A stretch of 64,000 bases of DNA from assembly GCA_020073385.1 (NCBI GenBank), contig JAIQFH010000003.1, forward strand, positions 220,217 through 284,216, read 5' to 3'. Every line of letters starts with the position of its first letter. The first letter of the stretch is position 1. The notes beneath the pieces are model-generated. The model was not told the origin of the DNA. It saw only the letters and a program-made list of their open reading frames with translations, and did not search any database. Both the position numbers and the translations under genes were made by a program. Of the stretch, positions 56,767 through 64,000 are shown piece by piece. The DNA is from Terriglobia bacterium (lineage in GTDB: Bacteria; Acidobacteriota; Terriglobia; Terriglobales; Acidobacteriaceae).

Positions 56767-59298
56767 TTAGGGCCTGGATTGCACAACGTTAAGTGTGCAA
56801 GGGCCGGCGAGTGGAGTAAACGAGCAGAACGGATTCAGGCCATTGGGGATGTTGGGGAACGAAATAGGAACCGAGTCGCTGCCGCCCAGCGCCGTACTGA
56901 CTTCGTGCAGCATGCCATCACTGCCCGCAATGACGATGGTCCCCGCATCCACCGACATGTCGGCAGTGATCGGCGTGGCATTGTTCTGAAGCTCGATACC
57001 TCCGATCACGGACCCGGTGATGAAGCTGTAAACAATGATGCTCGAACTGCTGGACGAGACGACGTAGAGCTGCGTGTCATCTGCCGAGTAGAAGAAATTC
57101 ACCGGCTGCAGTGTCCCTTGCCCCAATTCGATCCGCTGCACTGCGCGGAGGGGATCGCCGCTGACGAACTGGATCCCCTGAGGGCACAGTTTCCCGGTTG
57201 CTGGGGGAGAAATTTTGGAGGTGACAATGTCGAATCCGTTCGAGTCGAGAATCAGCACATGAACTCCGTCCGGGATGGTATTTCCGAACGAGTCTTTGCC
57301 GTCGATGTGAAGCGCCGGCAAGACTTTCATCAAGAGAGGCGCTCCGGGCAGCGCGATGCTGGCAGCCGGCTGGATCGGCGCAACGGCTGGATTGATGCAA
57401 TTCGCGAATGCGGTGAGATTGAAACTATTCAACCCGGATTCGGCGACGAAAGTAAAGGCGCCATTCGGCGAGAATGCGATAGCAGTGCCTGGCTGGGCGA
57501 GAGCAATCGGACCTTGCAGCGCCTGAAGCGACGAGTAGACATACATCGAAGTCAGGTTCGGTCCCGCGATTATAAAGGTCTTCAATCCGTCCGGCGAAAA
57601 GCCCGCGATCTCTTTCTGCGGAGCAAGAGGACCAGGGATGCTGAGAGCAGTCGGTGAACCCGTGTTGGACGAATTGACGATGTAAACCTGATTCGGTGTA
57701 TGGACGGTATCGGAAAAGGCGGCGATGGCCCCGTTCAGTGAACTCGCTAGCACGTTCCCCGTCACTGTGCCGAGTGGAGTGAAGGGACTGTTTGCGGTGC
57801 CGAGATTGCTCGGGGTCACAATCTGCGCGCCGAAATCGCTTCCCATCCAGACTTTTCCCCCTGTTGGATCGAACAGAAACGAATTGGGCGAAACCGGCAG
57901 AGGGTTTTCATTACCCGCCGAGGTCCTGGTCGAGACGAAGTACGCCGATGTATTGCACGTCGAAGGAGGTTCCTGCGCGCATCCCGTACTCGAAGCGAAT
58001 ACCGTCGGCGAGGACGTAGACCCGGTGACGATGCCAGAGATCGCGGCCATCGGGGAAAGCGGCAGCGTTGGGTTCCCAGGATTCACGAAAACCGGAGACG
58101 CGTAAACCGGGACAGGAATGAGTTCCCCACAGTCTGCCAACTGCGGATAAAGCGCCTTGAAGAAGTTGGTGCAGGCGGTAATCTTGTTGCTGTCGATCAC
58201 GCCATTGGTTAGGAATGCGTTCGGGATGGTGGGGAATCCAACGTTACAAGTCGGCGGTGAGCAGGAGGCGGTCACCGTGGCTGAACCCGGAGTTGACAGG
58301 GACAGAGCGCAGGACTGCGTGCATCCCGAGGTCGGCGTCCCGATCGATCCTGGCTGCGAGGAGGTCCAGGTGAGAGGAATCTTGCTGAGGACGATCCCTC
58401 CGTCGGTGTTGGGCAGGGAACTGACGCCCATAATGTCGGTCACAGTGGCGATTACCGTCTGAGACGCCGATCCCTTGGGGACGTTGAATGTCGTCCGGCC
58501 GGAACCTGCGGCGCCAAGTTCGAGCGCGATGTTCTGGACCGGGCAGGTCGCAAAGAAATCGAGGACTGGAGATCCCGCGCCCTGCGCATTCGTCAGTTGT
58601 GGCTGCTGAAACGAACTGCTGCTCACGCCGTTGGCGGAGGCATAGATGTAGGTGATCCCAGGAGTGTTCGCCTTTGCCGTGGCCTGATTGGTGGCGAAGT
58701 TAAAAGCGTTGTTGGTCAGCGGAGTGAGGCTAACGACGGATGCATTGTTGGCAGACCAGGTGAATGGGCCTACGGAAGCGGTGATATCGGTACCTTGACT
58801 GTAGGCGTGAGCTTCGACAGTCATTGACTGGGATTGCGAAAGGCAGGGTTCCTGCACCTGGGCCCCATCTGGAATTACGCCGACTACCGTAATGTTGTCG
58901 ATCGGCGGATGGACGAAGACATAGGTTGGAACGCTGGTACCACCCAAGGCACTTGCGGTGACTGTAACGGGTCCCATGGCTCCAGGGGTACAGGTAGTAA
59001 AGGCGACATCCCAGTGACCCGCGCAGGCGACTCCATTTGGAGCCAGATTGAGAATGGAAGGATCGCTCGACGAGTATGTGACAGGAACGGCGAGGTTGGT
59101 TCCGGACGCGGTTTGGACGCTGGCCGTGAACGTAAGGGTGCCGCCCAGCACCAGGGAAGTCGCCGAACCGGGGTTGAGATTAATGCGCCCCGGGAACAGA
59201 GGCGGGCCCGGGTGGGACCCCCCGCCACATCCGGTGATGGTCAAGAACGAAAGAAAGGCAACTGCCAGGCGCAGACTTAGCGAACGAAACCGACCCAT
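56767..59298 (-). CDS. Lipoprotein with Ig-like domains and probable beta-propeller
   Basis: This 843-residue exported lipoprotein starts at the ATG at 59298 with AGGAG four bases upstream. The signal ends in a lipobox, LTITGC. The first ~400 residues hold Ig-like (bacterial Big/BACON-type) domains rich in Thr, Ser and Gly (INLNPGSATSLVLGGTLTFT; PVTYSSSDPSILNLAPNG; IPLTWTSSQPGSIG; STPGSATVTASCS). The C-terminal ~400 contain repeats typical of YVTN/WD40-like propellers (SPDGLKTFIIAGPN; FSPNGAFTFVAESG; YSADDTQLYVVSSSSSSI). Cysteines occur in pairs (PPTCN, CTQSC). It resembles the many surface-exposed propeller lipoproteins of this phylum, whose ligands are unknown. It is convergent with nusB. 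Confidence 0.82.
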   Translation of the reverse strand: MGRFRSLSLRLAVAFLSFLTITGCGGGSHPGPPLFPGRINLNPGSATSLVLGGTLTFTASVQTASGTNLAVPVTYSSSDPSILNLAPNGVACAGHWDVAFTTCTPGAMGPVTVTASALGGTSVPTYVFVHPPIDNITVVGVIPDGAQVQEPCLSQSQSMTVEAHAYSQGTDITASVGPFTWSANNASVVSLTPLTNNAFNFATNQATAKANTPGITYIYASANGVSSSSFQQPQLTNAQGAGSPVLDFFATCPVQNIALELGAAGSGRTTFNVPKGSASQTVIATVTDIMGVSSLPNTDGGIVLSKIPLTWTSSQPGSIGTPTSGCTQSCALSLSTPGSATVTASCSPPTCNVGFPTIPNAFLTNGVIDSNKITACTNFFKALYPQLADCGELIPVPVYASPVFVNPGNPTLPLSPMAAISGIVTGSTSSPTVFASSTGCAQEPPSTCNTSAYFVSTRTSAGNENPLPVSPNSFLFDPTGGKVWMGSDFGAQIVTPSNLGTANSPFTPLGTVTGNVLASSLNGAIAAFSDTVHTPNQVYIVNSSNTGSPTALSIPGPLAPQKEIAGFSPDGLKTFIIAGPNLTSMYVYSSLQALQGPIALAQPGTAIAFSPNGAFTFVAESGLNSFNLTAFANCINPAVAPIQPAASIALPGAPLLMKVLPALHIDGKDSFGNTIPDGVHVLILDSNGFDIVTSKISPPATGKLCPQGIQFVSGDPLRAVQRIELGQGTLQPVNFFYSADDTQLYVVSSSSSSIIVYSFITGSVIGGIELQNNATPITADMSVDAGTIVIAGSDGMLHEVSTALGGSDSVPISFPNIPNGLNPFCSFTPLAGPCTLNVVQSRP

Positions 59299-59931
59299 GC
59301 ACTCCTCGTTATCCATCGCTTATGAGAGCCAGCCATGTCTCTGCATCTCAACGACGCAGAGGAACTACTCGAATGAATTGGAAAACCTGTAGTGTAGAGG
59401 TTGAGGCCGGAATCGGCAAGCGCCCCAATCGTGCCCCCTTCATCCAACCGCTCGACGTACCGTCAGTGGGATGCAAAAGAACGAGTTGACGATGTTTCGA
59501 ACGACTTGCTATAGTAGTTTGGTTCCGCGAGTTCATCCAGGCTTGCTGTGTGCTGCGACTTTTTGCGGGCGTGTGTGCAGAGAGTGGCGGTCGAGCTTTA
59601 GAGAAACTACGTTTTCGGATGCAAGTGAGGCCCGGAAACATTCCTCGCTGAAACGTTCCTGCGGCGCCCTTCGCCCTTATGCGAGGGGATATGCAGGGCA
59701 AGGCTGACGAAACGGAGTGCCCCCGGAGTTTGGCCGGGCGCCACCGTCGGCGGCGTAAGTCTTAAAGGGAATCCAGAATCTCTCGTCAGCGCGCGCGCGT
59801 GCGAATGCTGCGCAACAAGCGACGGGAAGTAATGATCGGCTGTAGTCGGTCATGCCTACGGATGCGCTTCTGAGACTGTGGATTTTGAAGCCGCCCGCCA
59901 AGTGCGAGTGTGCGGCTAAGGAGTAGCAAGA
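59299..59931. other. Gap upstream of the str operon
   Basis: This 633-base divergent gap holds the rpsL promoter at 59486 and presumably the lipoprotein promoter near 59330-59400. From the rpsL promoter to rpsL lies a leader of about 410 bases with several GC hairpins but no gene I can support. Confidence 0.5.
59486..59515 (+). promoter_or_regulatory. Promoter of the str operon
   Basis: TTGACG at 59486-59491 and TATAGT at 59510-59515 with an 18-base spacer are the best match to a housekeeping promoter upstream of rpsL. Confidence 0.65.
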
Positions 59932-60309
<378 letters not shown>

Positions 60310-60311
60310 AA

Positions 60312-60884
<573 letters not shown>

Positions 60885-60893
60885 AAGAAGTTG

Positions 60894-60974
60894 CATAGGT
60901 CCTTCGGCGCAAACATCACGCCTTAGGATGACAAGACTTTGGTATAGCTGACGGCTGAGAGCTGACAGCTGATT
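60894..60974. repeat. 'HPERSEG'-type copy plus GCTGACGGCTGAGAGCTG words before fusA
   Basis: GCATAGGTCCTTCGGCGC ... CTTAGGATGACAAG (60893-60934) is followed by TAGCTGACGGCTGAGAGCTG and ACAGCTGATT. Together they fill the rpsG-fusA gap. Confidence 0.8.
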
Positions 60975-61003
60975 TGGAGCCCCAGAAAGAGCAGATAAGA
61001 GTC

Positions 61004-63091
61004 GTGCCAAGAACAGTCCCATTAGAGCGTTGCAGAAACATCGGCATCATGGCCCACATCGATGCCGGGAAGACCACTACGACGGAGCGCATCCTGTTTT
61101 ATACCGGCCGGACGCACCGCATCGGAGAGGTGCACGAAGGCACTGCGACCATGGATTGGATGGAGCAGGAGCAGGAGCGCGGCATCACCATCACGTCCGC
61201 GGCGACCACCTGTACCTGGCGCGATATCCGCATCAACATCATTGATACGCCCGGCCACGTGGATTTCACGGCTGAGGTGGAGCGCTCGCTGCGCGTGCTT
61301 GACGGCGCAGTCGCGGTATTTGACGCCGTTCACGGCGTGCAGCCGCAGTCGGAAAAAGTGTGGCGTCAGGCCGATAAATACGGTGTCCCGAGAATTTGCT
61401 TTATTAACAAGATTGACAAGATGGGTGCTGATTTTGAGCATGCCATCGATACCATCCGCAAGCGCCTCAGTGCCAAGCCCGTCGCGATTCAATTTCCCAT
61501 CGGCCAGGAAGATAAGTTCAAGGGCGTCGTCGACCTCATCAACATGAAGTCGATCGTCTGGCAGGACGACACTATTGGGGCCGAATATCTCACTGAGGAA
61601 ATTCCTGCCGAACTGAAGAAGAAAGCCGAAGCCTTCCACGCCCAACTGGTTGAGACCATCGCCGAAAACGACGACGAGATTCTGCACAAGTTCCTCGAAG
61701 GCGAAGAGATTTCTGCGGATGAACTGCGGGCGTCGCTGCGCAAGTCGACCATTGCGTTGAAGGTGTTCCCGGTCGTCGTGGGAACGGCATTCAAGAACAA
61801 GGGCGTGCAGCCGCTGCTCGATGCAGTGGTGGATTATCTGCCTTCGCCGCTCGATGTGGGCGAAACGCACGGGACCGACCCCAACAATGGCAAGCCGATC
61901 ACGCGCAAGGCGGACGACAAGGAGCCTTTTGCTGCCCTGGCGTTCAAGATCATGGCCGATCCTTTCGTCGGACAGCTGACATTCATCCGCGTATATTCCG
62001 GGCAGCTGAAGACCGGCGATTCCGTGCTGAACGTGCGTACGGGAAAACACGAGCGCATTGGACGCCTGCTGAAAATGCATGCCAACAAGCGCGAAGAGAT
62101 CCACGAGATTCTGGCGGGAGACATTTGCGCGGCAGTCGGATTAAAGAACGTATCGACCGGTGACACCATCTGTAACGAAGCTCATCCGATCGCGCTCGAA
62201 TCGATTGAGTTTGCCGCTCCTGTAATTTCGGTTGCAGTGGAACCCAAGACGAAAGCGGACCAGGAAAAGATGGGCATGGCGCTGGGACGTCTGGCCCAGG
62301 AAGATCCCACCTTCAAGGTTCACACCGATCCCGACAGCGGGCAGACCATCATCAGCGGCATGGGCGAGTTGCACCTGGAAATCATCGTCGACCGCATGAT
62401 GCGCGAGTACAAAGTCGAAGCCAATGTCGGCAAGCCGCAGGTTGCGTATCGCGAGACCATCCGCAGGCACGCCGAAGCGGAAGGCAAGTACATTCGGCAG
62501 ACGGGCGGCCGCGGCCAGTACGGTCACGCGAAGATTTATCTCGATCCGCAACCACCGGGGACCGGCTACGAGTTCGTCAATGACATCGTGGGCGGATCGG
62601 TGCCGAAGGAATTCATCAAGCCGATCGACCAAGGCATCCAGGAAGCGCTCGAAGGCGGAGTGTTGGCCGGCTATCCGATGGTCGATGTGAAGGCGACGCT
62701 GTTCGACGGCAGCTATCACGATGTCGATTCAAACGAAATGGCGTTCAAGATCGCCGGATCGATGGCCTTCAAAGAGGCGGCCCGCAAGGCTTCTCCGGTG
62801 TTGCTCGAGCCGGTGATGGCGGTCGAAGTCGTGACGCCGGAAGATTATGCCGGAACGATCATGGGCGATCTGAGTTCGCGGCGCGGCCGGATTGAAGGTA
62901 TGGAGCACCGTGCGGGATCGCAGGTAATCAAGGCGATCGTTCCCCTGGCGGAAATGTTTGGATACGCGACGCACATGCGTTCGTCAACGCAGGGTCGCGC
63001 GGAATACTCGATGCACTTTGCGCGCTATGAGGAAGCTCCGCGATCCGTCGCGGAGGAAATCATCGCCAAGGTGCAAGGGACGACGAAGTAG
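61004..63091 (+). CDS. fusA: Elongation factor G
   Basis: EF-G is the GTPase that drives translocation on the ribosome. I start it at the GTG at 61004, giving [20 protein letters not shown] as in other EF-G proteins (695 residues). A TTG at 60974 would add ten residues made partly from repeat sequence. Motifs seen are [12 protein letters not shown] (P-loop), [11 protein letters not shown] (switch I), IDTPGHVDF (switch II), [11 protein letters not shown] (NKxD), and the domain IV/V segments [13 protein letters not shown] and [20 protein letters not shown]. It is the standard third gene of the operon. Confidence 0.97.
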   Translation: MPRTVPLERCRNIGIMAHIDAGKTTTTERILFYTGRTHRIGEVHEGTATMDWMEQEQERGITITSAATTCTWRDIRINIIDTPGHVDFTAEVERSLRVLDGAVAVFDAVHGVQPQSEKVWRQADKYGVPRICFINKIDKMGADFEHAIDTIRKRLSAKPVAIQFPIGQEDKFKGVVDLINMKSIVWQDDTIGAEYLTEEIPAELKKKAEAFHAQLVETIAENDDEILHKFLEGEEISADELRASLRKSTIALKVFPVVVGTAFKNKGVQPLLDAVVDYLPSPLDVGETHGTDPNNGKPITRKADDKEPFAALAFKIMADPFVGQLTFIRVYSGQLKTGDSVLNVRTGKHERIGRLLKMHANKREEIHEILAGDICAAVGLKNVSTGDTICNEAHPIALESIEFAAPVISVAVEPKTKADQEKMGMALGRLAQEDPTFKVHTDPDSGQTIISGMGELHLEIIVDRMMREYKVEANVGKPQVAYRETIRRHAEAEGKYIRQTGGRGQYGHAKIYLDPQPPGTGYEFVNDIVGGSVPKEFIKPIDQGIQEALEGGVLAGYPMVDVKATLFDGSYHDVDSNEMAFKIAGSMAFKEAARKASPVLLEPVMAVEVVTPEDYAGTIMGDLSSRRGRIEGMEHRAGSQVIKAIVPLAEMFGYATHMRSSTQGRAEYSMHFARYEEAPRSVAEEIIAKVQGTTK

Positions 63092-63106
63092 CTTCCGAAA
63101 GAACTT

Positions 63107-63189
63107 GCATAGGTCCTTCGCGGCAAAGAGCGCCGCTCAGGATGACAAGGTTTGAGCTAGAAGCTAAAAGCTAGGAGCTAGAGGCTGAG
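63107..63189. repeat. 'HPERSEG'-type copy plus AGCTAGAAGCTAAAAGCTAG words before tuf
   Basis: TAGGTCCTTCGCGGCAAAG, CGCCGCTCAGGATGACAAGG (to 63150) and AGCTAGAAGCTAAAAGCTAG (63154 onward) end two bases before the tuf start codon. Confidence 0.8.
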
Positions 63190-63191
63190 TT

Positions 63192-64000
<809 letters not shown>

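Overview
The window looks like chromosome of a soil-type member of the Acidobacteriota, probably near Terriglobia/Koribacter. This is inferred from gene content, GC-rich coding sequence and intergenic repeat style; no rRNA gene is present to confirm it. It holds about 57 protein genes, two of them cut by the window edges, plus one probable gene remnant. I found no tRNA, rRNA, CRISPR array, integrase or transposase.

Layout. 1-6.1 kb: the end of a GMC oxidoreductase with its gluconate-2-dehydrogenase-type small subunit, a Tat-exported M24 peptidase, a CPXCG zinc-ribbon protein, a YbjQ-family protein and a membrane diguanylate cyclase. 6.7-11.7 kb: the start of the division/cell-wall cluster (mraZ, rsmH, an unrecognised 50-residue gene, ftsL-like, PASTA-tailed ftsI), with a readable promoter and a MraZ operator of 10-bp periodicity. 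11.8-17.1 kb: a LOG-family gene, then the glycine cleavage set gcvT-gcvH-gcvPA-gcvPB. 17.2-19.8 kb: a TMTC-like membrane TPR protein, a small FmdB-type zinc ribbon and a single-pass protein. 20-22.9 kb: the reverse-strand cluster yceD-rpmF-plsX-fabD, without fabH. 23-28.9 kb: a duplicated membrane protein, a SpoIIAA-like protein, alaS, an exported LEA-like repeat protein, recX, padR and a Cdd1-type HhH gene. 29-34.7 kb: a VOC protein, pilT, dinB, ilvE and a DUF4015 glycoside hydrolase. 35.2-49.9 kb: a one-domain Clp-like AAA+ protein, an ankyrin protein, an M48 protease, an amidohydrolase, an APC permease, two carboxypeptidase-regulatory-like proteins and a TPR-GAF-degenerate-GGDEF protein. 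50-56.5 kb: thiolase, GH39, 3-hydroxyacyl-CoA dehydrogenase, enoyl-CoA hydratase, ribH and nusB. 56.8-64 kb: a lipoprotein with a probable beta-propeller, then the str operon rpsL-rpsG-fusA-tuf.

The most striking feature is the number of short interspersed repeats. At least six families fill the intergenic gaps: the 'HPERSEG' type ending in CTCAGGATGACA, often as inverted pairs; degenerate tandem words such as GAGAGCTGACGGCTGA; CCTCTGTGCCCTCTGTGGT words; GGGACAGCCG palindromes; GGCGCTTTAGCGCC palindromes; and GCCGCGGATTAACGCGG words. Several copies lie in frame inside genes as extra protein segments (rsmH, alaS twice, the DUF4015 hydrolase, the ribH tail). Others sit just before start codons (mraZ, ftsI, nusB, fusA, tuf).

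Functionally this is mostly housekeeping: division, translation, one-carbon and C4 acyl-CoA metabolism, and fatty acid/phospholipid synthesis. Lineage-specific exported and membrane proteins of unknown role lie between these blocks.
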